Of a DNA stretch of 11,295 nucleotides, positions 1 through 8,248 are shown piece by piece. The notes under the pieces were generated by a model that saw only the letters and a list, made by a program, of their open reading frames with translations, ran no database searches and was not told the origin of the DNA. Every line of letters begins with the position of its first letter. The first letter of the stretch is position 1. The DNA is taken from the NCBI RefSeq assembly GCF_000499385.1, contig NW_013651924.1, positions 1 through 11,295 on the forward strand, in the 5' to 3' direction. The translations under genes and the position numbers were made by a program. The DNA is from Eimeria necatrix (Eukaryota; Apicomplexa; Conoidasida; Eucoccidiorida; Eimeriidae).

Positions 1-100
1 TATAGTTGTGAGAATTTAATTTATAGTTTTGAGAATTTAATTTATAGTTTTGAGAATTTAATTTATAGTTTTGAGAATTTAATTTATAGTTTTGAGAGTT
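1..100. repeat. 21-bp AT-rich tandem repeat, left edge of window
   Basis: A 21-bp unit (tatagttttgagaatttaat plus t) repeats from base 1 to about 100: four full copies and a partial fifth, nearly identical apart from one base in the first copy. The array touches the window edge, so its true length is unknown. It decays into related sequence up to about 120. It may lie in an intron or in intergenic DNA downstream of the minus-strand gene. Confidence 0.95.
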
Positions 101-137
101 TTAGTTGGAGTTTGAGTTGCAGTTTTGGCTGGCTCAC

Positions 138-367
138 TTGGTTCTCGAGGACTTGGTTTCGAATGCGGAGATCACTCAGAGTTTTGCAAGTGACTTCTGA
201 AGATTGTTTTGATTCTTCTGAAGATTGTTTTGATTCTTTTTTTGCAAACTTCCGCGGGGCGCTCCCCAGCTTCGAACCCTTCAGGGGTAGATACACCCCG
301 TGGCCCGCCTCCGCCGCCGCCTCGTTTCTCTGCGCCAGCAGATCTTCAAAAGATTCTCTTCCAGCAA
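138..367 (-). CDS. candidate downstream exon of the polyglutamine gene
   Basis: This is a GC-rich island among AT-rich repeats. On the minus strand it begins after a strong acceptor: a T-rich tract, then ctgcag (AG at 369-368). It is open in a protein-like frame (AGRESFEDLLAQRNEAAAEA, then GVYLPLKGSKLGSAPRKFAK). It can end at a good GTGAGC donor (137-132) in phase 0. Its start is phase 1, which matches the donor proposed at 1218/1217 after the Gln-rich exon, joining as ...LALQP-V-AGRESF.... The gene would continue left of the window. In unspliced form the same frame starts with MIQVIRTQLQIAVFLFAAVA, which resembles a signal peptide, so a small independent secreted protein (422-84) is the alternative. 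I recognise no family. Confidence 0.4.
194..235. repeat. 21-bp direct duplication
   Basis: Two adjacent perfect copies of cttctgaagattgttttgat plus t (194-214 and 215-235). In the minus-strand frame of the candidate exon they encode a repeated SKQSSEE-like peptide. The duplication keeps the frame because 21 is a multiple of three. Confidence 0.9.
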
Positions 368-389
368 CTGCAGCAAACAAAAAAACAGC

Positions 390-541
390 AATTTGCAACT
401 GAGTCCTAATTACCTGAATCAAATTGCAACTGAGTCCTAATTACCTGAATCAAATTGCGACTGAGTCCCAATTATCTGAAACAAATTGCGACTGAGTCCT
501 GATCAGCTAGATCGAATTGCAACTAAGTCCTGATCATCTAC
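390..541. repeat. 31-bp tandem repeat, about five units
   Basis: Units of 31 bp with core ttgcaactgagtcctaatta start at 390, 421, 452, 483 and 514. Copies 1 and 2 are almost identical and later copies diverge progressively towards the right. The unit length is not a multiple of three and the copies carry stop codons, so this is unlikely to be coding. In the splice model given for the minus-strand gene it lies within an intron. Confidence 0.92.
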
Positions 542-620
542 TTATTAGCAGCAGTTTGCAACATTTCTAGAAATGGGCATTTTATCTCTTTTGTGCCGCT
601 TCCTCTCCGCCTCTACACGC

Positions 621-1217
621 GCATGCAACTACTGCATGCACTACAAAGTGCCCGCATGCAACTACTGCATGCACTACAAAGTGCCCGCATGCAACTACTG
701 CATGCACTACAAATTCCCGCATGCAACTACTGCATGCACTACAAGTGCCCTCATGCAACTGCTGCATGCACTGCAAATGCCCGCATGCAGCTACTGCATG
801 CACTGGAAAGTGCCCGCATGCAACTACTGCATGCACTACAATGCCCGCATGCAACTACTGCATGCACTGGAAAGTGCCCGCATGCAACTACTGCATGCAC
901 TGGAAAGTGCCCGCATGCAACTACTGCATGCACTACAAAGTGCCCGCATGCAACTGCTGCATGCACTGCAAATGCCCGCATGCAACTACTGCATGCACTG
1001 CAAATGCCTGCACAGCAAATGCCCGCATGCAACTACTGCATGGACTACAAATGCCCGCATGCAACTGTTGCATGCACTACAAAGTGCCCGCATGCAACTA
1101 CTGCATGCACTACAAAGTGCCCGCATGTAACTACTGCATGCACTACAATGCCCGCATGCAACTGCTGCATGCACTGCAATGCCCGCATGCAACTGCTGCA
1201 TGCACTGCAAGTGCGCA
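621..1217. repeat. palindromic GCATGC minisatellite, 18 units of about 33 bp
   Basis: Consecutive units begin at 621, 654, 687, 719, 751, 783, 816, 847, 880, 913, 946, 978, 1025, 1057, 1090, 1123, 1154 and 1185. The full unit is 33 bp. Others are 31-32 bp, and the 978 unit is 47 bp because of a partial internal duplication. Each unit starts gcatgcaactactgcatgca, a perfect 7-bp inverted repeat (gcatgca / tgcatgc) around a 5-nt loop, followed by a variable ctacaaagtgccc spacer. Every typical unit therefore carries two overlapping matches to YGCATGCR. Variation is in the spacer (ctacaa, ctgcaa, ctggaa) and at loop centre (actac or actgc), and the stems are nearly invariant. Unit lengths vary outside multiples of three, so no single frame is kept through the array. 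Confidence 0.97.
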
Positions 1218-1218
1218 C

Positions 1219-1800
1219 CGGGCTGCAGCGCGAGCGGGGCTGCGCGAGGGGGCTGGGGCTGCTGCGCCACTGGGGGCGCGAAGTCCTCTCTGGCGGTGCG
1301 CTGCAGCGGCGCGAGCCGAATGGTCTTCGCCGCGTGGCTGCGCAGCCAGGCGCTGCCGCCGGTCACCAGCGGCCACAGGGGGGGCCCTTGCTGGCCAAAA
1401 ATGGCTTCGGCCGGCCAGCCCTCGCCCACGCAGAAGTTCTCCGTGGCCGTCGCGGCCTGCCGCTGCGGCCGCGCAGCCGCGGGGCCCTGCAGCAGCTGCT
1501 GCAGCTGCGAAGCCTGCGGAGGAGGAGCAGGAGGCTGCTGCTGCAGCGCAGGAGGCTGCTGCTGCTGCTGCGGAGGCTGCTGCGGAGGAGGAGGCTGCTG
1601 CTGCGGAGGAGGCTGCTGCTGCTGCGGAGGAGGCTGCTGCTGCGGAGGAGGAGGCTGCTGCTGCTGCTGCGGAGGCTGCTGCGAAGGCTGGGGGGCTTCT
1701 GGTAGTTGCTGCTGGGAGGGCGGCTGGAGCTGCTGCGTTGACTGTTGCTGCTGTTGAGACGGTTGCTCTTGCAGGGAAGGCTGCTTTTGTTCCTGGGCAG

Positions 1801-1842
<42 letters not shown>

Positions 1843-2392
1843 TTTGTTGCTGTTGTTCGTCGGATTGTGGGGGCTGGGGAAACTGCTGCTGCTGCGGCTG
1901 CGGCAGCTGCTGCTCTGGCTTTGACTTCTGTTCATCCGGCTGGAGCTGCTGGAGGGGCGCCTGCTGTTGCTGGACTGGCTGCTGCTGCTGCTGAACTGGC
2001 TGCTGCTGCTGCTGAACTGGCTGCTGCTGCTGCTGCTGTGGCTGAGGCTGCTGCGGAGGCACCGGAGGAGGAGCAGCCTGCTGCTGCGAATTGGAAATGG
2101 GCTGTTCCCCCTGACTAGAAAAGTTCTGGTTTTCGTCGACTGCTGTTGTTGGCTCTATTTTCTCCTCTCCGCCTGCAACTGCTGCCTCTGAATGTGAAGA
2201 GGAGGGAGCAACAAGTGCAGCATTGGCGCTGCTGCTTCCATGGGCAGCTAAAGAAGGCGTAGGGGAAGCTTGCCGTTGGGAGTCTTCTGCTTTCTCCTTT
2301 TGTGCTTCTTTCTGCGATGTCCCTTCGACAAAACCAGAAGTGGAATTTGGAATTAGAGTTTCCGTTGCTGGAACTGCGACAGCCGCACACAT
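1219..2392 (-). CDS. Gln/Pro-rich (polyglutamine) protein, first exon
   Basis: The chosen start, ATG at 2392, has a strong caaaaATGT context and opens MCAAVAVPATETLIPNSTSG. Residues about 1-95 are Ser/Ala/Glu-rich and not repetitive. Residues about 95-320 are dominated by Gln and Pro: Q runs up to about 13, QQPV repeats and PPPQQQ blocks. The tail returns to ordinary composition (NFCVGEGWPAEAIFGQQGPP, then WPLVTGGSAWLRSHAAKTIR). The frame stays open through the minisatellite to a stop at 986, giving 468 residues ending in Cys/His-rich repeat peptide. I prefer splicing at cccg|GTGCGC (exon end 1219, phase 1) to the exon at 367. Gln-rich runs are typical of Eimeria proteins and do not indicate function. 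No family is recognised. It lies downstream of, and on the same strand as, the coiled-coil gene. Confidence 0.55.
1493..2090. repeat. CTG/CAG trinucleotide-rich tract
   Basis: Interrupted runs of ctg/gct with cgg, ggagga and ttg variants; the longest pure CTG run is near 1801-1842. Read on the minus strand it is CAG, CAA and CCG/CCT codons, giving Gln and Pro. The mixture of CAG and CAA codons and the regular Pro insertions suggest selection for an amino-acid run rather than bare DNA slippage. The same DNA is open in other frames (Ala/Glu on plus, Ser on minus), which is a by-product of the triplet repeat. Confidence 0.95.
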
Positions 2393-2950
2393 TTTTGCAT
2401 GAACACTAAGGCCGGCGTGCATGCATGCGCTCGTGTAGTAGGTCTCTTGCCCGGGAAAATCCCTCTCAGAATTTATTCTTAAAATTCTGTTTGGCCCCTG
2501 CCTTGGGATGTTTGCACAACCAGGCAGTGTTACGCCACTGTGCAAAATTTACTGCTTGAATATATTTGCCAAAGCGAGCTTTAAGCGCATTTGTAACGCC
2601 TTGAAAAGAGGATTCGAAGTAACGTTTTCATGCAGATTTATTAATCTAGATCCTTCCTAAACCAGCCTTTTGTGACCACAGGGAGCTGGATAGCCACAAG
2701 CAAAGGGTTTTCTTTTGACTGGCTGAACACTCAGCTAGACTTCAAGTACGAATGTAGACAGTCAAAGCCCTTTTACGTTCATGCTGTGTGTACAACGCCA
2801 TCTGCGCGTCAAAAACGTTTATTAGAGTCACTGTAAATATTGTGTTAGATTTTATTCAAAAAATGCAGGACACATAGGCAGAGCCTGCCTAGAATTAGAT
2901 GAATAGAAGATGCAGACAGTCAATGTGCACACGCAGCACTGAGCAGAAAA
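2393..2950. other. intergenic spacer with candidate polyadenylation signals
   Basis: AT-richer, no convincing open frame. On the minus strand AATAAA occurs at 2856-2851, about 95 bases after the stop of the coiled-coil gene, and again at 2823-2818 and 2642-2637. The first is the natural candidate for 3' end formation of that gene. This supports the two minus-strand genes being separate, although a spliced connection cannot be excluded. Confidence 0.55.
2416..2429. promoter_or_regulatory. overlapping TGCATGCA/TGCATGCG motifs upstream of the polyglutamine gene start
   Basis: tgcatgcatgcg at 2418-2429 contains two overlapping YGCATGCR matches, about 26 bases upstream of the minus-strand ATG at 2392. 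YGCATGCR is described as an enriched promoter element in Toxoplasma ribosomal-protein genes, and TGCATGCA as an ApiAP2 binding motif in Plasmodium. Its regulatory use here is inference. Confidence 0.4.
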
Positions 2951-5283
2951 TCAATGCGCTTGTGCAAAACGCCTACCAGCAATAGAGATTTCTTTTACTG
3001 GGCTGTTTTGCCCGCTAGCTGCGGGCTCTGGTAGCGCTGTTGGTGCGGTAGAAGGAACGTCTAGATATGCTACTGCAGCAGATTGTTCCGTGGTTGCAAC
3101 AGCCTCCGTTTCTGTTCCTTCAGGGGAACGGGATAGCCTTGTGACTTCTGTTGCGTTTTCTGTTACGTAATCTGTGGTGTTTAAAACGGCGGATGCAGAA
3201 GAGCTGGAATCGGGGGGCTCGAGGGAAAGATACGGATCATTGGCGAAGGACAGTTGAAACTTCGTCTTCGGTATTTGCGCTGCTGCTCTGCCTATCTCGC
3301 CAGCGGCAACTTCTGCGTGGAGTGAAGCCGGCAGAGCAAAAGCCTTGTTTTCTTCTACGGGTAATGCTGTGTGCTGGCTAGACTGAGGGCTGCGGCTCAC
3401 AACCACATCCTCCGGAACCTCAGCAGACATCAAGTGCGAATTCATGAAAGTCTGCTGCTGCGGCGAATCCTGCAGCGTAGCCGCCTCCCCAGACCCAGAA
3501 GACGGCCCCTGCTGGTGAGGAGGAGCTGGTACTGCGGATGCTCCAGTCATATCAGCAACAGCAGTTGCTGCTGGGGGGCTGCTGAACCATGTGGCAGCAA
3601 GGGTGCCGCCCTCTACGAACTGTGGGACACCACGGGGGGAAAGACGCGTGGGTGGATTCGCAGGTTGGTGCACAGAATGGCGCATACTTCTTGGGGTTCC
3701 CCCTTCTATTCTCTCTAAATTTGCACGATAAATTGGACTGAGACGCAAAGTAGTTAGGGGTACGTGCTCGTACACGTTGCCCTGAAAACCGCCGACGGAC
3801 CCCTCCGATGTGCCCACGCAGGTATTACGCACAGAGATGCCTCGCTTGTCTTCTTCAGTCTGCAAAGGAGAAAAAAGTAAATGTATTCGCAAAGTGCTAA
3901 TTCAGTTTTGTAGGCTTGGCGTAGGTGTTGGGTTAGTTGCGCGGGAACAAAGGCCGAACGAGCATGGAACAGCGATGGAAGCGTGTAACTGTACTTATGG
4001 AATAAATGCAGACAAACTAAACCAAACGGGTTAACCTGAACTAGCTGAGGCAGATGCCTCACTTCTCGCTGAGGGAAGCCAAGAGAAGGAGATCCATGGC
4101 TTGAGAGTAGGGTGTTCAGCCTGCGTATTTCGTCGATACACTTTTTAATAAGATCTCTGTCGGTGGCCGTCAGCCTTCGGCCAGAAACATTATTCTCTTC
4201 ACTCTGTTCCTGAGCTGGTGGCTGGGGAGGCGACACAGGGACGCTTTCAGGTTTTTCTGCAGGCTTTTCAACTGTGTCTGCATTCTTCTCAGGCGTCGTA
4301 GGATCTGTTTGCACTTCCTTCTCTGCCGTCGTTACGTTTGAAGAAGCCGCCGTCGCCTCTTCGGCCAGTTCGAGCACTACTTCGTCCCGTAGCTTCATGC
4401 GCAACTCTTCGACAAATTCTTTGTTTGACTTGGGAAACCTTTCTTCTTCTTTTTTTGCCTATGAAACCACAAGGGTTCTACAGAAGTCCACAACTACGTT
4501 ACAAACAGTTTCAGGCAAATACATCAAGCGAAAATGTGGCTATATACTCGAATACTGTTAGTAACTGCCATATTGAAAGTATATGTACTTATAGAGGAAA
4601 GAACGTAGAATTGTTAAGTGGATGGCGCCGTACGAATTCTCTGCTTTGTTCGGCAGCAGACAAGGCACTTTCCTTTGCGGCCTCTACTTTATCAAGGAAA
4701 TCGTGTGCTTGCGCCAGATTGTTCTCAAGCTCGATCATCTTTTCAGACTGGGTGGCTACCGTTTTTGTCTGAACATCCCAGAACAGGGACAGTAGGGCAT
4801 GCATCACCGAACATGTGTAAACGTTATTCAATACAATTGAAAATATATCCATTGAAATGTGTTTCTTTGCTATATGCACTCAATTGCAGTGCAAGGGGCC
4901 CAAGCGCAATAGTTGAGAATAAGTGGGTGTTTGGCTTTCGATAGCTTATCGCTGCAGGTTGGACCCACAAGTTCCTTAATCTTTTCCGATGCTTCCTTAA
5001 CTTTTTCTAGAAGTTCCATGGAGGCAATAGGCCCCTCACCCTGCGTAATTTCGTCGACAAGCGCTGCTTCAAAGCAGTTTCTGTCATACTGCACTACGAA
5101 AGCTAGATGATTTTTTAGGATGGGGAACACGTTCTTGCAGATGGCCTTTCCCGCTTCTTCAATTGGTACACCCAGAGCTTCAATTTCGCTGTCGCTCGCT
5201 ATTGCACGCACCATTTCTACCATCCAGTTGTCGCCTGCCCCCCCCAACCCCACCTTCGAGATGCGAAAGCTTTTGCGAGCCAT
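2951..5283 (-). CDS. hypothetical protein with N-terminal coiled coil, four exons
   Basis: Exon model on the minus strand: 5283-4969, 4768-4634, 4458-4063, 3859-2951, giving 584 residues. All introns are phase 0. The ATG at 5283 sits in actaaaATGG, a strong context. Donors are GTGGGT, GTACGG and GTGAGG; acceptors are ttcag, catag and tttgcag. Joining the exons creates a continuous heptad-rich helix across both early junctions (KVKEASEKIKEL, then TKTVATQSEKMIELENNLAQ, then REF-AKKEEER...KEFVEELRMKLRDEVVLELA). This supports the model independently. Residues 1-80 look globular (MARKSFRISKVGLGGAGDNW...). About residues 180-280 are Pro/Glu/Thr-rich with a helical LTATDRDLIKKCIDEIRRLN stretch. The last 300 residues are Ser/Pro/Thr/Ala-rich and probably disordered. 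There is no signal peptide or membrane segment. Exon 3 could instead end at cag|GTTAAC (exon end 4036), adding nine residues. I do not recognise the family; a structural or scaffold role would be a guess. Confidence 0.62.
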
Positions 5284-6927
5284 TTTAGTGTGGAATACGG
5301 TAAGCCACGCCGCGTTGTTATGTTGTTATATGCCTGTTATTATCTTTTCATGCATTGGCTATTCTGAAAATGGCAGCCAAGTAACAGAGAGTGCAGAGAC
5401 ACTGTCACGTCGAGTGGCTAGAACGGCAATCAACAGCGCACATCATGAAGCAGTTGCTTCTGCGCTGCCATTGCATGCATTCTTCCACACACAAAAAAGA
5501 CCTCGGTAATACTAGAAAGGCATCATTGTACTTCTGAAGGGAAGCCGCATCGTTACAAACAACCAGCGGTTTGCAAGCTTCCGGCAGCTGTGCAAGTGGC
5601 AGTGTTGAGGTGATGCAAGAAACGCCATACTGCGACTCCTTCATCACCCCTCCAGTGGGATTTAAAAAGCCTGACTAATTCATTAGATGCATTTTTTGGC
5701 TGGCTTAAAAGCTCTGGGAAGCGTCTTTCAGAGCTGTGCGGCCCCGCTTGCATGCGCCTGTTCCAGGTCACTCGCCGAGCGAAATTTTGGCCCACTCCAA
5801 TGCGCTGCTCCCCTTCTTCTCCTTACTTACTTCGGATGGACTTCTCTAATTGATAACAAATTTGAAAGAATGAAAATCAAAATTTTTTGCCTTTCATGTC
5901 CCGTAACTGCACCAGAAAACCGCGAGCAGCCACCACTGACTGACTCCCCGTGACTGCATGTCCCATTATGCATTTCCCCAAGCTAAGGGATAAATTGCTG
6001 AAATACTTCATATAATACTTACACAAACGGCTTGTGGCGTCAATAGTTGCAAGGCTAGATCAAGCTTGCACCGAAGCTGCACGGTTTCATCCCGGCGAGG
6101 TCACCTGCGCACGATTAACCAGTTAGTTTGCCCGTAAAGGAGGCTACAGCCCATCCTTCCCGAGTAAATCAACGATCCAACCTGCCTGATGAGGGTCCAG
6201 CGCTCTAGAATATATCTTTAATGTTCTTTTTCTCGACCATGCTTAATTCTTCTTCCAAAATGGTCCCCTTCTCCAGTGTTGTTCACTCCGCGCTGTCAAG
6301 GTGTGCGTGCGGCGCCGTTTATTGTAGAGATCTTTCCTTTCAGAAAATCCCTCCATATGCCAATGCCAACCCACATATGCATCGTTACAGAATCTATCTA
6401 CCCAACGACATTCTTCCGGCGCACCGAAATGCAGCCCAACTGTGGCAGATGCACTCCAAACGAACGTACTTGCACCAAGGGATTATCTGGGACTAAAGCT
6501 GTTCAAAGCTAATTAGTTTCTCAGAAAATTTGGCCGGCACTATCTCCAAGGCCTGCACTACCTGCGAAACTAATGTGCACGGTCTTGTTGGGGTGCAAAT
6601 AGCACTGCAAGAACTAAATGCTAAGTATGCGCGAGCAGCAAGATGCGTACCAGACTTCTACTAGTTTTGCGTCCAACATAGGGGCTTGACTTGTGGGAAT
6701 AGGCTCTTCCTATTCTGCGCCATGCGAAAAAACTAGCAAAAACATGGATAAATTTGAAAGTGTCGATCTTTCCAACGCAACATAGAAAAAGAGGCGTCAG
6801 CCCTCCGCCATCCAGCGGCCCTGCAACTGCAGCTTCACGCAGCCGCTCTTGCTTGGGCTTCCGTTCTTGTTTGTGCTACTCCCATCTGTACCCCTTCCGT
6901 GTTTTCTGTCCCATTGCTTAGGGTAGT
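5284..6927. other. 1.6-kb stretch without a convincing gene
   Basis: It should hold the promoter and 5' UTR of the minus-strand coiled-coil gene at its left and the 3' UTR of eL36 at its right. Open frames are short (up to about 90 codons, for example 6221-6496 plus and 5405-5647 minus) and show neither recognisable homology nor a coding-like composition. TGCATGCA occurs at 5472-5479 and TGCATGCG at 5749-5756. An AATAAA on the minus strand lies at 6323-6318. I see no tRNA, 5S or spliceosomal RNA in it. Confidence 0.6.
5472..5479. promoter_or_regulatory. TGCATGCA motif upstream of the coiled-coil gene
   Basis: A perfect TGCATGCA palindrome lies about 190 bases upstream of the minus-strand start codon at 5283. 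A second YGCATGCR match (tgcatgcg, 5749-5756) lies 270 bases further upstream. The placement fits a promoter element of the kind bound by ApiAP2 factors, but this rests on the motif alone. Confidence 0.4.
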
Positions 6928-7762
6928 TTATGCGGCGGCCTTCTTCTTCATGGCCGCTGCGATGTTGCTGAGCTCCTCTCTCTTCGCCTTTCCCCTCTTG
7001 TGGGTGCCCAGACGCTTCTTGGCGAACTTAAGAGCCCGCTTGGTCGTGGCTGCGCTGCCGATCTTGATAAGGTCAAGCACGCGTCTTTCGTAGGGAGCAA
7101 AGCCAGCAACCTGACGAATGATCTCGCGAATCGCCTGCACACGTGTCGTCTTCTTCCCCTTTCTGCGGGAAGGACGTGGCGGCGTCGCCCGCTTTGTCAC
7201 CAAGAACCCCTTGTTAAGACCGACTGAACACACACACGCAAACGCTCTACTTCAAGCCCGACATGACTGTCCTGCGTGTGGAAACGGCGCAGCGAAGTCA
7301 AAGCATGGCCATGCGCTGACATCGACCTGCATTCTCACGTATCTCCGTAGAAGCATTTGATGTGTGTGGCAAAAACCCTCGAGATTCACGAGCCAAGCCA
7401 GCCACTGATACAGGCACAACCATCTACGCATCGCCGCGAAATGCACCGTGCATGCATTAGAAGAGAACAGAAGGACTCTGGAAGCTTAGGACTTCACAAG
7501 CACGAATCTAAACATCCCGGAAATATACATTACATGCACATGAGGGCCCCCCGAAAAACAGGGAAGTAATGTGGGCAGCGCAGGACGAGCGCTGAGTAGC
7601 CTGGTGGCTTCCAGAAAGCAAGAGAGAACCGAGTCCACGCTTTCGAGCATTTTACTGGAAATGACAAAGAAACGGCGCAAATTTTGTCGGTGGGGCGCTG
7701 AGGGGCTTTGGGCCGTTCTGTTGGAGTGATGACGCACCACGAATGCCCGTCGAGGTCGACAT
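6928..7762 (-). CDS. RPL36: 60S ribosomal protein eL36 (L36e)
   Basis: Two exons on the minus strand: 7762-7738 and 7223-6928, giving 106 residues, the normal family length. Exon 2 holds the family hallmarks GLNKG...VTKR, the GFAPYERR block, [18 protein letters not shown] and [13 protein letters not shown], with a basic Ala/Lys tail. Exon 2 starts after tgttcag with two bases of a codon, so its own in-frame start is not usable. Exon 1 is found 514 bases upstream: ATG in cgaaaATGT encodes MSTSTGIR, followed by the donor g|GTGCGT in phase 1. The join gives [15 protein letters not shown], co-linear with the yeast-type N-terminus M-T-x-x-TGI-x-x-GLNKG. The protein is a structural component of the cytosolic large ribosomal subunit. 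The gene is divergent from bystin and probably shares the region upstream of it. Confidence 0.96.
7449..7456. promoter_or_regulatory. TGCATGCA motif inside the eL36 intron
   Basis: A single perfect TGCATGCA lies in the 514-base first intron of eL36 (7737-7224). The related YGCATGCR element is associated with ribosomal-protein promoters in Toxoplasma, so an intronic enhancer-like position is possible. None is seen in the 7763-8248 promoter interval itself. Confidence 0.35.
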
Positions 7763-8248
7763 TTTCGAAAGGCTTCGGATCGGAATAAAGACAAGAGGTA
7801 TTATGAAATCGCAAAGTAATGCAGTGACGAAATGCGTATATGGAACCAGAGCAAGAATACAACGCCGCCTCTTACTTTGTAGGGGCTGGCTGCTACCAGT
7901 GCAGAAGCCCATGCCTCTCCCCACAGTTTCACGAAGTCGGCCTTGAGCCGACGGGAACCTTGGCTTGGACAAATTTTTTTTTATACTTTTTTTTACCATG
8001 TGTATACAATAGGATGTATTGGAAGGTTTTTCATGGCTGCGATTCTTGATCTTTGAGTAGCACCGGAATCGGCTTTGGTGTGGAGAAGCCTCACTCCCCA
8101 CATGGTTCATCCTTTGCAGACTGAATCTTCTTCGTCTTGTGGTTCTTAATTTGTTTGGGACCACATTTTTTGATCTTCGGATATCTGTATCATTTTTACT
8201 GAGAACGGAACCGCGCAGGCGAATTCATCTCCGTGACGCTTGATGTGT
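7763..8248. promoter_or_regulatory. divergent promoter region between eL36 and bystin
   Basis: About 480 bases separate the two outward-facing start codons, so both 5' UTRs and core promoters must fit here unless a further upstream exon exists. The interval contains a T-rich block (about 7972-7995) made of two long T runs split by 'atac'. The ORFs in it look spurious. A shared promoter for two ribosome-biogenesis genes is inferred from arrangement only; no TATA-like or GCATGC element was identified. Confidence 0.5.

Noticed and set aside
1..120. Telomeric or subtelomeric repeat
   Set aside because: The 21-bp unit does not contain the TTTAGGG telomere unit expected for coccidia; it is an ordinary minisatellite.
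240..300. Possible tRNA B-box (ggttcgaa on the minus strand)
   Set aside because: No A box, acceptor stem or cloverleaf could be built around it.
573..1130. Repeat-encoded plus-strand proteins (QLLHALQSARM type)
   Set aside because: Several frames on both strands are open because the unit lacks stops, and unit-length changes shift the frame many times. That is not how a coding repeat behaves.
621..1217. CRISPR-like array
   Set aside because: The spacers are short, repetitive and near-identical rather than unique, there are no cas genes, and the context is a eukaryotic nuclear genome with introns.
721..2118. 465-codon plus-strand frame, Ala/Glu-rich
   Set aside because: It is a by-product of the triplet repeat and the stop-poor 33-bp units. 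It has no start context and no non-repetitive domain. The minus strand carries ordinary-looking flanks and a good start codon.
5405..5647. 80-codon minus-strand frame upstream of the coiled-coil gene
   Set aside because: It could be an upstream exon, but the ATG at 5283 has an excellent context and no good donor in matching phase was found.
6221..6496. 91-codon plus-strand frame
   Set aside because: No recognisable domain, no partner exon and no coding-like composition; likely chance.
7727..7800. GTGATGA near 7727 as another C/D snoRNA
   Set aside because: No CTGA box at suitable distance, and it overlaps the eL36 first exon and donor.
7652..8164. 170-codon basic minus-strand frame upstream of eL36
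   Set aside because: It overlaps the first exon of eL36 in another frame. Its basic composition resembles a ribosomal protein but no family motif is present, and it occupies the divergent promoter.
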